Positions 23,025 to 34,012 of a stretch of DNA of 64,000 nucleotides are shown here, one piece after another. Each line of letters starts with the position of its first letter. Within the stretch, counting starts at the first letter, position 1. The stretch spans positions 49,251,265 to 49,315,264 of the forward strand of contig JBCFYV010003508.1 in assembly GCA_039000515.1 (NCBI GenBank), read 5' to 3'. The notes under the pieces were generated by a model. That model searched no databases. It had not been told where the DNA came from and worked only from the letters and a program-made list of their open reading frames with translations. The position numbers and the translations under genes were made by a program. The DNA is from Timema cristinae (taxonomy: Eukaryota > Arthropoda > Insecta > Phasmatodea > Timematidae).

Positions 23025-23545
23025 AGGACAGTATAACTCTGAGATGCCTTGATCAACAAGGTCTATTACATCCTTATCCTCAAAGGAACAGTGGAGCTCT
23101 TGAACCGTCTTGATCAACACGGTCTATTATATCTTTATCAACAAAGGGACAGTAGAACTCTTGAGCTGCGATCAACAAGATCTATTACATCCTTATCCAC
23201 AGAGGGACAGTAGAACTCTGAGCTGTCTTGATCAACACGGTCTATTATATCTTTATCAACAAAGGGACAGTAGAACTCTTGAGCTGCGATCAACAAGATC
23301 TATTACATCCTTATCCACAGAGGGACAGTAGAACTCTGAGCTGTCTTGATCAACACGGTCTATTATATCTTTATCAACAAAGGGACAGTAGAACTCTTGA
23401 GCTGCGATCAACAAGATCTATTACATCCTTATCCACAGAGGGACAGTAGAACTCTGAGCTGTCTTGATCAACACGGTCTATTATATCTTTACCAACAAAG
23501 GGACAGTAGAACTCTGAGCTGTCTTGATCAACACGGTCCATTAGA
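23025..23545. repeat. higher-order minisatellite: 58+60-bp pair, 118-bp period
   Basis: Two related monomers alternate: 'gatcaacacggtctattata' (58 bp) and 'gatcaacaagatctattaca' (60 bp), both ending 'gggacagtagaactct'. Three nearly identical 118-bp dimers (from 23108, 23226 and 23344) are flanked by more diverged monomers. This is a small higher-order array. Confidence 0.95.
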
Positions 23546-23837
23546 CGCTGATCCTCATTGGGAAACAAGGGCGAAAAGAAAATTCCCAGAAATTTGTCGA
23601 CATAATGGGCCATAGCTTCCAAAAGGGTTCACTAGCACTGTCATGGACTATAAATCTAAAGTTGACAAATTTAAAGAAAATTCCGTAAAACACGTTTTCG
23701 GGGGGGTGGGATATATGTATGTATTATTTCCTGACTCAAGTAATATATTTTGACCTCATCTATTCAAGAGAGTAACATTATCTTAATGTGCACTGTCAGT
23801 TTTTATAATCACCTCAAACTAATACTATTATTATTAT

Positions 23838-24040
23838 TTTTCCATGCGTCTTACTAACCATCCGGCCTATTCAAAAACTATCAGGAAGGTAGGAGTTGGA
23901 GGAAGTGCCCTGGCATTCGCGGGAATGGAGAGAGACATTTACGAGGAAAAAACTTGGGGTATAACTGACCAGGTTTCGAACTCCTTGCTGTCGAGAAACC
24001 AGACAAGGTGAGACTGTCTACTTTGTCCACGTACTAATCG
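23838..24040 (-). mobile_element. SINE family B, old copy
   Basis: Reversed tail 'catgcgtcttactaaccatc', body 'ggagttggaggaagtgccc', reversed B box 'caggtttcgaactcc'. Heavily diverged. Confidence 0.6.
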
Positions 24041-24404
24041 GTCTGTGTGATTCTTGTTGGTAAAATTAAATGTGAAAATGAAGATAGTCTTCTGGAACTT
24101 GCTCCAAATGTCATCAATTACTACCGACTTCCATTTCCAAATCATCGAGTAAAGCGAAAGGATTCAGAGAAAGTTAATAACCGCCAGGTTGTTCCGACCG
24201 GCGAAGTAGTCCAGTTAAATGTGAGCTTGTGAACAACAGTAAGTAATGTTCTACATGCGTGCATTCGCTTGGTTTCACAAACTGCTCCATTCAATCCGAC
24301 ACAGTCTAATTTTCCCACGAAACTTATCGAACAGTCAGAAAAGTTAATAGATCTACTGTCATTCATCGCATTTTTAATCTATTCAAGGTATATTTGCGTG
24401 TACT
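24041..24404. other. intronic sequence
   Basis: Nothing recognised; overlapping open frames on both strands look random. Confidence 0.4.
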
Positions 24405-24580
24405 TTATGAAACGACAGATTATATCAGCACACGACTTATAAACTAACTTAAAAATAGAACAGACACACCATCCAGCCCCCAACCATTCATCACATTTCA
24501 CTAATGATACATTCCTTAGTCATGACAGGAATTGAACCCTGTTACCCCCAACTCAGCAGAACAGTTCGCGCCGGTGAGGT
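24405..24580 (+). mobile_element. SINE-like repeat, group E
   Basis: 'gcgtgtactttatgaaacga', 'attatatcagcacacgact', then a reversed B-box-like 'gacaggaattgaaccctg'. Partner copies at 2668 and 47455. Confidence 0.5.
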
Positions 24581-24607
24581 GGAAATCTTGTGATTGGTTT
24601 AGAGCGC

Positions 24608-24617
24608 GTCACGTGAC
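24608..24617. promoter_or_regulatory. perfect E-box palindrome GTCACGTGAC
   Basis: The 10-bp palindrome GTCACGTGAC matches the CLEAR/E-box site bound by MITF/TFE-type bHLH-ZIP factors. It lies in a slightly GC-richer patch ('gagcgcgtcacgtgacgatg') within fw intron 1. Function is inferred only from motif identity. Confidence 0.3.
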
Positions 24618-24734
24618 GATGTTTCTGTTCTGCGTTAGTTTATCGGCGAGCGTGTGATTCACGGAACATCGATCTTCATGTCATTTTAAACGAGAATTGA
24701 ACTCAAATACTGATAGACCACACATATTAAGCTG

Positions 24735-25305
24735 TGTCTAGACGGTGGACTAGGTGTTTTTTCAGCTGTTCTCACAAGAGGTGGACTCAGTGTTTATTTC
24801 AGTCTGTCTCAAAAGAAGTGGACTCAGATACCTTTAGAGTGACCCAGTTTATTTAAGCTGTCCAAACGAGGTGGACTAGGTGTTTATTATCAGCTGTCTC
24901 AACAAGAGGTGGACTCAGGTGTTTTATTATCAGCTGTCTCAACAAGAGGTGGACTCAGGTGTTTTATTATCAGCTGTCTCAACAAGAGGTGGACTCAGGT
25001 GTTTTATTATCAGCTGTCTCAACAAGAGGTGGACTCAGGTGTTTTATTATCAGCTGTCTCAACAAGAGGTGGACTCAGGTGTTTTATTATCAGCTGTCTC
25101 AACAAGAGGTGGACTAGGTGTTTTATTATCAGCTGTCTCAACAAGAGGTGGACTCAGGTGTTTTATTATCAGCTGTCTCAACAAGAGGTGGAACTCAGGT
25201 GTTTTATTATCAGCTGTCTCAACAAGAGGTGGACTCAGGTGTTTTATTATCAGCTGTCTCAACAAGAGGTGGACTCAGGTGTTTTATTATCAGCTGTCTC
25301 AACAA
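24735..25305. repeat. 40-bp minisatellite
   Basis: About 11 near-identical units of 'ggtgttttattatcagctgt' plus 'ctcaacaagaggtggactca' from about 24893, with degenerate longer units at 24735-24890. Units with one base missing or gained occur at 25115 and 25192. Confidence 0.96.
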
Positions 25306-25442
25306 TCAAACGTATTCATTAGTAATGCTTATTTTTAAATAGTGCATTATATTAAACTATTTTCCCCATTAACGCTATGCACACAAATCACAGCGGTGTT
25401 AGCTGATTATAAAACTACACGAGTTAATGGTCACATTGTTTA

Positions 25443-25615
25443 AGAATCGTTCTTGCAATAGAATAGACTGCTGATTACGAGGATCGGGGTTCGAACCCGG
25501 TAGCAAATGCAGGTACACTTCCACTCCTACCATCACTTCTAAATTCCACCTTCTTCATCCTAGCACGTTAGAGTAATTATCGGTCAGACGCACAGCCCAT
25601 TAAGAAGCGACGGTT
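25443..25615 (+). mobile_element. SINE family B, diverged copy
   Basis: 'gaatagactgctgattacg', B box 'cggggttcgaacccgg', then 'aaatgcaggtacacttcc' and a degraded tail. Confidence 0.65.
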
Positions 25616-26105
25616 GAGAAAAAACTTGAGGATTTGAAAGTTATTATAAAACATCAATCGGTGAATGTATAATTAATTATCAGGTGTTCTTTCTTACGAC
25701 AGGTCCATTCCTTTTGTCAGTGAACCTAGACCACCCCTGTCCTCTGTCCCCTCCTTCCTAAGCTCCTCTTTCCCTCAACCTTTCCTTCTATGAAGAAAGT
25801 GGTCGAAGAATACAAATATGTTCTCGCACAACTTAAGGACCTTCTGATTTGGACACTCAACAAAGTTGACTTACGCGATTTTTCCCCTCACTTAATTACT
25901 CACTACATGATATTAGAAACTCTAAAGTTCATTGCCGCACTAACAAAATTACACCTGACTAATAAAATTAGTTCCAGTTTTATCCATGAAATCACGTGGA
26001 ATGCCTTTAAAATGATTAACCGCGTACCGTACTAAATAATTGGTTCATCAACATTATACGGTCCATTTTCCGTTGAAAGGGCCATATTAGACAGATATAA
26101 TAGTT
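25616..26105. other. intronic sequence
   Basis: Holds an 81-codon plus-strand open frame at 25790-26035 with no recognisable domain; not called as a gene. Confidence 0.4.
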
Positions 26106-26324
26106 TCTGTAATGGTAGGGTGATTGTAAGATGAAATGGAGGACCTACAGTTTAACGTGGGATCCGAACCACGGTGGAGGCCTGGCATTCCCCACATTCA
26201 CAAGATGTCTTGTCAGAGGTGAAGGAAGGGTTTGGTAATCAGATAAATCTGTGCCGGGACCGAGGATTGAACCCCGGACCCTCAGCACATGTCTGACACC
26301 TTACCCCTAGACCGCCAGGTCACC
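26106..26324 (-). mobile_element. SINE family A, 3'-truncated copy
   Basis: Minus strand: complete head ('accgccaggtcacc' at the 26324 end) and most of the body, but the last ~45 bp including the shared tail are missing. Confidence 0.88.
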
Positions 26325-27017
26325 TATTCATAAGTAAAGTCATGTGATCTGTAGTTATGTTTGATGGACATTATCAAGATAGCACTTACAATGCAGTAAA
26401 ATGTTAATCGTAAACCAAGGTTTTAAAAAAGGACCTTTCTATGAAAATCGGACTGTACCATGTACACTTGGCCTCAAACTATATTGTAGGTTTCTAACTA
26501 CCAATGTTGGTCCACTTACATTAATATATTATATAGTGAGGCGTTGTTTATTTCTCCATTCAACTCATCCATAACTTTCAAATAAGATTTAATTCAGAGG
26601 TAGCACTCTAATAAAAAAATTATAACAGATTTTTAACCTTTACCAAAATCTTGTTTCCCGCCCGCCCCTCCCCCTCTTGAGAAATCTTCATTTTGTAAGG
26701 TAAACCACTTCTTCTATGGCTGAAGATTGCCACACTCTTAAAAAAACTTATTATTTATCGAACACAAAACTTGTAATCTTCGTAGTTCCAGTTTGTTGGC
26801 GTCGTCACAGTTTATAAAATAATAATTATTAATACTTCAACTTTATGATATGAGGACTTTCCTCGACACATTTCATAAATAAGACGGACAGACAAGTTGG
26901 AACACCGCCTGCAGAGATTCCGTCAATTAAATACAAGATTGGGCTCGAACCAGAGAACACGCGGTTTTCTAGATTCTTCATTTGTCAACAGAGAAATGGG
27001 GATCACTTCAGTAGTTA
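26325..27017. other. intronic AT-rich sequence
   Basis: Nothing recognised. Confidence 0.45.
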
Positions 27018-27240
27018 CCGGCCTCGTGGTACCGTGGTCAGAACACCTGGCTGCTGACCTAGAGGTCCTGAGCTCGATTCCTGGATGCTAACAGGGGATT
27101 TCCCTCAAAAGGGGAACTACCCCAAAAGTCACCAGGGTTTGGCTAGTAAGACTTAGTTAGGTTTAATTGTTTCCACTGGTTCCACAACTTCATACTCACT
27201 ATCTCCCTCATACTCACTATCATCCTCATACTTCTAATAT
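27018..27240 (+). mobile_element. SINE family C copy
   Basis: Head 'ggcctcgtggtaccgtggtc', B box 'gagctcgattcctgg', body 'aactaccccaaaagtcacca' and 'ttccactggttccacaact', then short 'atactcactatc' repeats. Confidence 0.85.
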
Positions 27241-27898
27241 CACTCTTGTCAAGTCACGTCTTATGGCTCCAAAAAACGTGTGGTTTAGAGACGATTTGAA
27301 ATACACTAGAGTCGCGATTATACGGCTCTCTGTATTATCCGGCCAGTTCTCGGTGTTAACACGTGTTTTAAAATAAACAAACCGGTATATATCCACTAGT
27401 AATTAAATATCTCGATGTGGCTGGAAACAGAAGCTGTGTCAAGAGAGGTGTAGATAGCAGCACTGTTTGATATGGCTGAACAGAAGCTGTGTCAGAGAGG
27501 TGTGCACAGGAGTACTACATGAGGCGAAACCATTCTGAGAATTATTTACACTCGGATTCCTTATTATCAGGCCCGAAATGCCACCACTTTAGCGTATTTT
27601 CTAGTCAGGGAGTGCATGATTATGATGATACAAAATATGCTGACCAATTGGTTCTTTGTTCATTTTAATAACGCAAATAAGAATTACTTACTCTACTTTT
27701 GTTGTTGTTGACAAATACACGTCAATACAATGTCTATATTAATAATTAGAATATTATTTTAGTAATATTTTGGTGCGGCCTAGTTCCTCCGTGGTTAGTT
27801 AGGAGAGAAGGGGGGGGCAGATTAGTTAACCTTGTGCCAGCTCAAGAGATCAAACTATATATTAACCTAATGCAGCCTCTATGTTTGTTATTGTTCAG
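27241..27898. other. 3' end of fw intron 1
   Basis: Contains a two-copy direct repeat at about 27425-27515 ('cagaagctgtgtca' + 'gagaggtgt'), and the branch/polypyrimidine region before the acceptor 'ttattgttcag'. Confidence 0.5.
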
Positions 27899-28118
27899 GT
27901 AACAACCAGCCGGCTACCATAGTGGTACGAGTTGGTAACAACAGGCCTGACCTGGGCACGAACCCCATCTGCAACAGGTTCAGTGGTCCTCTCGAAGAGG
28001 GTAAGCCCTTGTTCCTGCCCTGCAACCCCCCCATGCCTGGAGCCTTCGTCAGCGTTCACTTAGAGGACACGACCTCAGCCAACTCTCCATCTGCGAGGCT
28101 TTTGTCTACACTGACCAG
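27899..28118 (+). CDS. fw: furrowed-like receptor, fucolectin domain C half (frameshift near its end)
   Basis: Acceptor 'attgttcag' ends at 27898; donor 'gtaaat' starts at 28119. In phase with the previous exon it reads GNNQPATIVVRVGNNRPDLG, then TNPICNRF, LFLPCNPPMPGAFVSVHLE, giving the two Cys and the PGxFVSVxL strand typical of the domain. After about 28080 the conserved ending LSICEAFVYTDQ lies in another frame (from 28083). The exon is 220 nt; with the carried base that makes 221, one short of the multiple of 3 needed to join the next exon, consistent with a single lost base at 28079-28088. Sequencing or assembly error versus real mutation cannot be told here. Confidence 0.85.
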
Positions 28119-28228
28119 GTAAATAGTGATATAGTGATAGTTATTTAATAGCATCACTTTGTTACCAATACTGTACACTGAGATCAACAACATAAAGTGC
28201 ATGAATAGACTTAACAACTCGGTTACCC

Positions 28229-28436
28229 GCTTCGGTGGCCACGTGGTCTAACGCGCTACTCTCCCAGTAGACTAGACTGACGATGAAGGGGAGATCAAGG
28301 TTCGAATCTCTGTTGAGTGTACTGAGGATGATTTTTCCAAAATGGGTTTTTTTTACGCAAATGCGGGTACCTTTCTCATCCCTAAAGCCGCTACGTGATC
28401 AGTACATAAGTGTATAACCCGAACGATGCTAGAGAA
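28229..28436 (+). mobile_element. SINE family B copy
   Basis: In fw intron 2. Head 'gcttcggtggccacgtggtc', B box 'aaggttcgaatctct', tail 'gtataacccgaacgatgcta' (shortened). Confidence 0.85.
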
Positions 28437-29211
28437 ACTTAGCTTAGCTATGCTTGTATGTTTACTACATTTTATAATGGTTCCCATTGCCTTGTAGTTG
28501 AACACATGTATCCATATAAAGCACAAAGCTAAAATAGGTTGAGCTTGGACCTCCCTCCCCCCCTCCAAACCATTATTTCATCTAATACTACATTTAGTTT
28601 AAATTCCCCACTTTAGAAATCAAATATATGTTATTGAGTCTGCTTAGTCGGATTTAGGTAACAAGATACTTTTTTTTACAGAACTAAAAAATGTAATATA
28701 ACTATTTTCATATATACCTGATCACACCATTTCCTTACAGGGTAGGCAAGAAACTGGACATATCTCTAAAAAAAACACATATCCGTACTTAATCCATCCT
28801 CACTAACTTTCTCCACACTTCACTATCTTTTCATTCTCTCTTCTCTTCAATAACATCCATACACCGAAACGTGAGATGATTCCTTCACACAGACTTATTG
28901 GATTCCCTTTCAAACACACCTTCAGCACACCTCCCTTGACACACCTTCAGCACCCCATTCATTACTGACTCTATTTTCATATAAATATATCAATACCTAT
29001 GAAATAATAATAGTAAAGTAAAATAATATAATCATTGAGATCAAGAACCATGTGTGTATTTTATATAATCTTCTTCCACCAGAATTACCTATACTAATCA
29101 TGGGAATGGCCTCCCCACAATCTAAAAATACTGTTTAACTAAGTGCATTCACCGCTCCTAGGGATTCCCCTGGACGTGCAAAATGTTGAAAATGAAATGT
29201 TAATGTCCCAG
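28437..29211. other. rest of fw intron 2
   Basis: No repeat family recognised. It ends with the acceptor 'taatgtcccag' (29201-29211). Confidence 0.5.
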
Positions 29212-29423
29212 GCCCTGCCCATCGAGCGCTGCCCACAGTTTAGAGACCAACCACCAGGCAGCACTGCAACATACAACGGCAAGTGCTACATCTTCTACAA
29301 CCGCCAGCCCCTCAACTTCAAGGATGCATTGTCTTTCTGCAAGAGCCGCGGAGGGACCTTGGTGGACGAGAGCAACCCTGCTTTGCAAGGCTTCATTAGC
29401 TGGGAGCTGTGGAGGAGACACAG
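29212..29423 (+). CDS. fw: furrowed-like receptor, C-type lectin domain exon 1
   Basis: Acceptor AG ends at 29211; donor 'gtaagt' starts at 29424. It reads ALPIERCPQFRD, then ATYNGKCYIFYNRQPLNFKD, ALSFCKSRGGTLVDESN, ALQGFISWELWRRHR. This is the first half of a long-form C-type lectin domain: an extra N-terminal Cys pair member (ERCP), CYIFY, the helix with C, and GGTLV. Opens in phase 0, which is why the previous exon needs its ...TDQ frame, and ends in phase 2. The domain directly follows the fucolectin module, as in insect furrowed. Confidence 0.92.
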
Positions 29424-30768
29424 GTAAGTTAGTTACTACGAGCTCGTCACACCTATACAGGGTTGAGAAGGGCTATCCCTCGTCTGAAATTTGAACCCCA
29501 ACCGTCTGAGCCAGTCTGTAATACTTACAATTTAATGTATAAATTGAAATCTTAGTGCAGCTACTATGTAAGCATTTTTTATTGTTATTTATATGCTAAG
29601 AAATAATTCCTTGCACAGTAGCTACAGTAAGGTTTACATAAGAAGGAACCTGCATGGGATCAATCTTCAAGAGATCTAGGCCAACCGCCGCTTGTTGGTG
29701 AATATAGTGTCAACATTTGTGGGTAGAAAATGTCATGTTATAAGCAAAAAGAACCCTAGGGTCGTTAACCTCAGTTTTCTAGACTGGAGCCACTACTTAT
29801 TTATTCAAAAGTCTCTGAAAACATTTTAATATATTTATATGTCAAGTCATGTGAAATGCATCTCCCTCCATTTTGATAGATATTAATACTTATGAAAGAA
29901 TAATAAACAATAAAACTAATTTTTATCAATGACATCTCAAATATGTGTTTGTATGATTTTTAAGTTTTTTCTATCAGAATCTTATTATACAGTATTACGT
30001 GGTTTGTTCTACTGCGGTAAAGAGAATGTCTCCTAAAAAACTCATTATTATAGAACTGTATTAGTGAGATTTTTACTTGTAGAGATTCAGTAAAGCCATC
30101 AACATTTGTCACCTAAGACTCACCTTCGACCCACAGGGAACAATAAACCAAGACAAGCATCGCTGTCCCTGAAATCCACGAATCCATTGATGACTTAAAT
30201 TTATGTATAGGAGCGGATTATGTTATAGTCAACTTTTTTTTTTTTTTTTTAAATAAACAAGAGCTATAAGGTTAAGATAGCTCAGGGGTTCCAAAACTTT
30301 TTTAAGCAAAGTAGCCCTTGTCCCTCAAAAAACACATGATAGAGGCCCCATAATTTTTTTCACACCAATATTATGAACATTTTCAATAACAACTGTTAAA
30401 TTTTGTAAGTATAAACGTATAAAACAGACAAAAAACATCACACAGTCACATGTTTTGTCTGCACCCCTGACAAAATAGTTTCTATTCAGATTTGAAAACA
30501 ATTGGCAACCCTAATTAATGATGCTATTTTATATTGTGAAAAACAAAGAATATTCTAAAATTCTCTCAAGACACCCGAGATAAATATATCGCAACCCAAG
30601 GGCTCCGCGGAGCACAGTTTGAAAAACGATGAAATGGATAGTCATAAAATAACTCCCCTCATTGTTCTTAGAGAAGGTAGGCAGGGAACGAGGGGACATC
30701 TGTGGGGGGGTACCATGGTGTACCCTCTAATCCACCCTTGACTACCCTCCTGATTGTACCTTGTTCAG
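29424..30768. other. fw intron 3
   Basis: Carries poly-T at 30234-30250 and an hAT-type MITE (30293-30631). Otherwise nothing recognised. Confidence 0.6.
30293..30631. mobile_element. hAT-like MITE, diverged
   Basis: Left end 'caggggttccaaaacttttt'; right end read in reverse 'catcgtttttcaaactgtgc'. The inner right 'gcaacccaagggctccgcgg' is in the style of hAT MITEs. The target duplication is not clear. Confidence 0.55.
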
Positions 30769-30977
30769 GAGCGACACGAGCAGTCAATATTGGATGGGGG
30801 CAGTGAGGGACGCTCAGGATCGCAAGAATTGGAAGTGGATCAACGGAGAGGACGTGAGTGTGTCCTTCTGGAACCTTCCAGGGGGCAGTGAGAACTGTGC
30901 AAGATACGACGGCTCCAAGGGCTGGCTCTGGTCCGATACAAACTGCAACAGTAACCTCAACTATATCTGTCAACACC
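30769..30977 (+). CDS. fw: furrowed-like receptor, C-type lectin domain exon 2
   Basis: Acceptor 'ttgttcag' ends at 30768; donor 'gtacgt' starts at 30978. It reads SDTSSQYWMGAVRDAQD, NWKWINGEDVSVSFWNLPGG, SENCARYDGSKGWLWSDTNC, NLNYICQH. It supplies the WMG, NCA, W-D-C and YIC landmarks that complete the lectin fold. The sugar/Ca2+ loop reads NLPGG where EPN or QPD would be expected, and WSD replaces WND, so classical Ca2+-dependent binding of mannose or galactose is doubtful. Phase 2 in, phase 1 out, consistent with both neighbours. Confidence 0.93.
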
Positions 30978-31560
30978 GTACGTGGAGTATTATAATATCT
31001 ACTCTTTACACAGATGTTCATCAACAAAGCTTTCACTGATAAAAAGCTACCATATATTGTGTTTTGTTTCAAATTCTACAGCTTTTAACAAGCACACATT
31101 TGTAAAAGTGTCGAGTTTAATTGTAGACACAAAACTAAACCATAATTATTGAGGGCCATGTCTGTAGGACATAGCATTTTATTTTCTTAAAACAAACGGT
31201 GACCTCTGATGAGGCATCGCTGGCATTGTTCTCAATAATTTTGGTCTGCTTTTGTGTCACATATTAAATAGGCTAATCTATTCTTCATCTATTATTCACC
31301 AAAGATTCTAATTTGATAAAAATTGTAGGAATAGAACTCGGCTCTTAAATTGTAAAGCGACATCATCTTAAGTGCTGCGTTTCAATGATCATATTCCGGC
31401 TGGGGTTCAATCTGTGCCGGCGGAACCAAGGATGTTGGTTATTGTGGTCATAACCCCTCGCCTCCCTCTTCTGAAAGAGTTTGCACCCCCCCTGGAATAA
31501 ATTCGACCCACTTTATATTCTTTTCACTCCCCTCTAATATTATTAACAGCTATGAAGCTA
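30978..31560. other. fw intron 4, 5' part
   Basis: Nothing recognised. Confidence 0.5.
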
Positions 31561-31775
31561 CCAGCTTTGGTGGCCGCGTGGTCTAAGGCGTCACTTTCCC
31601 AATAGACTAGACTGCCAAAGATGGGGAGATCGGGGTTTGACCCCTGTCGGGTGTACTGAGGGTGGTTTTTTCATAAATGGTTTTCCACTAACGTGTTTCC
31701 ACTCTCCCTATAGGCAAATGCAGCCACACTTCCTATAAATGCAACCTTCCTAATTCTTAACACATTAGAATAAAA
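31561..31775 (+). mobile_element. SINE family B copy
   Basis: Head 'ctttggtggccgcgtggtct', B box 'cggggtttgacccc', body 'tgagggtggttttttc'. The tail fades after 'taattcttaacacattag'. Confidence 0.85.
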
Positions 31776-31969
31776 CAAAAGTGAATAAAAAGTTATGAAG
31801 CTGCAACAAAATAAATGTCAAAAAACAATAAGTGTCCAAAGTTTTGTCCAAAATTAAATATTTATTTTAACGACATAGTAAGTAGGTGGGTGAAGACAGA
31901 ATAGGATTGTTAACCAACAGCCAATCACCTGTTGACTGACACAGATCTGCACCAGTGGACACGCAGTCT

Positions 31970-32180
31970 AAATGTCAAGCTCATTTAGTCTGGTTTGCCT
32001 GTGACAGGGAGGTTGACGTTTAAATTCTGGCTGTGTTTACTGAAGGTAGTATTACTTAACCTCCTGGTCTTCCTCTCTACAAATGAGGGTACACTTCCTC
32101 TGAATTCAACTGCTTTCATCTCTACCATAGTAGAGTATATAATCCAAATAGGTAGTGAGATGCAGTTGGGAGGGAAGTGA
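31970..32180 (+). mobile_element. SINE family B, old copy
   Basis: Body 'atgagggtacacttcctctg' and tail 'ataatccaaataggtagtga' are recognisable; the head is degraded. Confidence 0.55.
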
Positions 32181-32597
32181 TAAAAGAAATCTGCACACAC
32201 TGATATCTGGTTTATAGCGGAAACCGTCGAGCATCGGGTTTAGTCTTAGTCAGATAAACTCTCTTTAGGTGTTTTAATACGTCCATCTTTGATTAAGTAG
32301 TATATGTTGGGAATATCCTGGACTCACTGTGACACACAAATGTAAGAAATAATTATTTAATTGTATGTAGGAGAAGAATGCATTGAATTCCAATAACCAT
32401 TAAAATCAAATTTCTAACAGCTTGTAGACTATAGAGACATATAGTTTTCAAACACTTGGTCAAGACTAGACCACTTACAGTTCAAGTTCAGTCATGTGTC
32501 AAAGCTACCTAGTTAATCTGGGGAAACTCAGAGTTAAACCTGTGACAGAAACATTTTATTTCTATTACTGTGCTAACCCCGCGGTGTTGTCCCTCAG

Positions 32598-32774
32598 AGC
32601 CAAAGGCATGTGGCAGACCGGAGCAGCCCCCCAACTCTACGATGGTCGCCAAGAACTTCAACGTGGGAGCCACGATAGAGTACAGCTGTGACGAAGGACA
32701 TCTCCTGGTGGGACCAGCGGCGCGGACTTGTCTCCCTACCGGCTTTTACAACGAGTTCCCCCCTGTGTGCAAAC
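32598..32774 (+). CDS. fw: furrowed-like receptor, CCP/sushi module 1
   Basis: Acceptor 'tccctcag' ends at 32597; the donor GT starts at 32775 ('gttagt'). It reads PKACGRPEQPPNSTMV, then NVGATIEYSCDEGHLL, VGPAARTCLPTGFYNE, FPPVCK. The four Cys (KAC, YSC, RTC, PVC) and the buried aromatic/Gly pattern define one complement control protein module, about 59 residues. It opens and ends in phase 1, so it is a symmetrical cassette exon like the other two CCP exons. Confidence 0.93.
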
Positions 32775-32821
32775 GTTAGTATCAAATAACTTGGGACTGA
32801 AGTGGTTTTTATTAGTAAGTT

Positions 32822-32935
32822 TATATAAGGATGGAAAAGAGCTCGAGTTAAGGTCAGTATCCTCGCTGTAGTTTATATAACAAAAAAACTTTCTGTCCAA
32901 ATAAATCACACATTGCTTCAGTCGACGTGTTTGGT
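32822..32935. mobile_element. half of a palindromic MITE
   Basis: 'gagttaaggtcagtatcctc' (32850-32870), then 'gtccaaataaatcacacat' and 'cagtcgacgtgttt' match one arm of the hairpin MITE at 42383-42748. The second arm is absent. Confidence 0.5.
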
Positions 32936-33055
32936 ATAGGCCTAATGCGAGGGAAGTTTCACGGCTTTCTATGAACCAGGTTGAGTCCTAGTTGCTGTCC
33001 TCCTGATAACACCCCTTACAAGTGAAACAACTTGCTTTCAAAATACCTGATACCT

Positions 33056-33494
33056 AGAGCCCCATAAAAATGGTGAAACGCGATAAGGCAAAAAGTGACA
33101 TACAAAGATAGAATCAAGTACTTTTTCCTTTGATAGTTTTTAGATATGGTTTACAATGTTTTAGAAAAGCGAAATAAAACGAAATTGTTTGTTACAAGAA
33201 ATACTCCTATAAAACGAGATAATACCGCTTTTACAATTTTTTAAAAAAATAAACAAGAAATTAAGAAGAAATTGAGCAGAAATTTTGACCATGCTGTAAT
33301 TTGATTGACAAAGAATTGTAAAGAAAAAATATAAGGTTTCAATAATACATTTTAATTTTGTAAACACTGTCTCAATATATAAATAATAACACCTCAGATA
33401 ACATGTAATTTTGAATAAAAAAGAAATAACACCGAAAAGTGAGATTTAAAAAACGAAATTTAACTAAAATAAAGCCATTTTTACGGGGCTCTAG
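33056..33494. mobile_element. hAT-type MITE with 8-bp target duplication
   Basis: Left end 'agagccccataaaaatgg'; right end in reverse 'ctagagccccgtaaaaatgg'. Direct repeats 'tgatacct' at 33048-33055 and 33495-33502 flank it, the 8-bp size made by hAT transposases. Interior is AT-rich without an ORF. Lies in fw intron 5. Confidence 0.8.
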
Positions 33495-33502
33495 TGATAC
33501 CT

Positions 33503-34012
33503 GAACCTAGCTTTGTGAAAGTTGGTTTATTGACACTAGAATCAAGATTTGGGCTGGTCTCTATTATAACTGTCTTTAGAGTAAACTGTTTTTTAAAATG
33601 GCTGTTTGATAGCGAAGTTGTCACTTGAGACTAAACGTAGCGATCCTCGTGTTGAAGGACTCAGGCTCTCCCGGGATTTAAACCCAGAGAATGTGGGTCT
33701 GGTGTGTGATTGCCTGTGGCCTAGTGGCGTTTTAAGAGAAAAAAATTAGAAAATAAAATAATATACTTGGTTCTGCTATATCCATGACAAATTAAATCAA
33801 ACATATCCACTAGAGAAATGTTTCATTTAGTAGGAACAAAAATAACAAGGGTTTGTTATAAAAACTGCAAGAATAATGACCAGCTTGCACTTCCATACCC
33901 CCCTTCCCGCCCTCCCCTATTAACACCGAGATTATTAATGTCCTTATCGGGAGGGCTACTAAAGGTAAATGGACATGATTGGCTGTGAGTAAGTGTTGTT
34001 TTGGATTGGTAG
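33503..34012. other. rest of fw intron 5
   Basis: Nothing recognised. It ends in 'ttggattggtag'. Confidence 0.5.

Noticed and set aside
23110..23622. Identical 73-codon open frames spaced 118 bp
   Set aside because: Higher-order minisatellite, not a gene family.
24880..25342. Repetitive open frames of 137-152 codons
   Set aside because: 40-bp minisatellite read through; no gene structure.
25790..26035. 81-codon plus-strand open frame
   Set aside because: AT-rich intron, no homology recognised, length within chance expectation.
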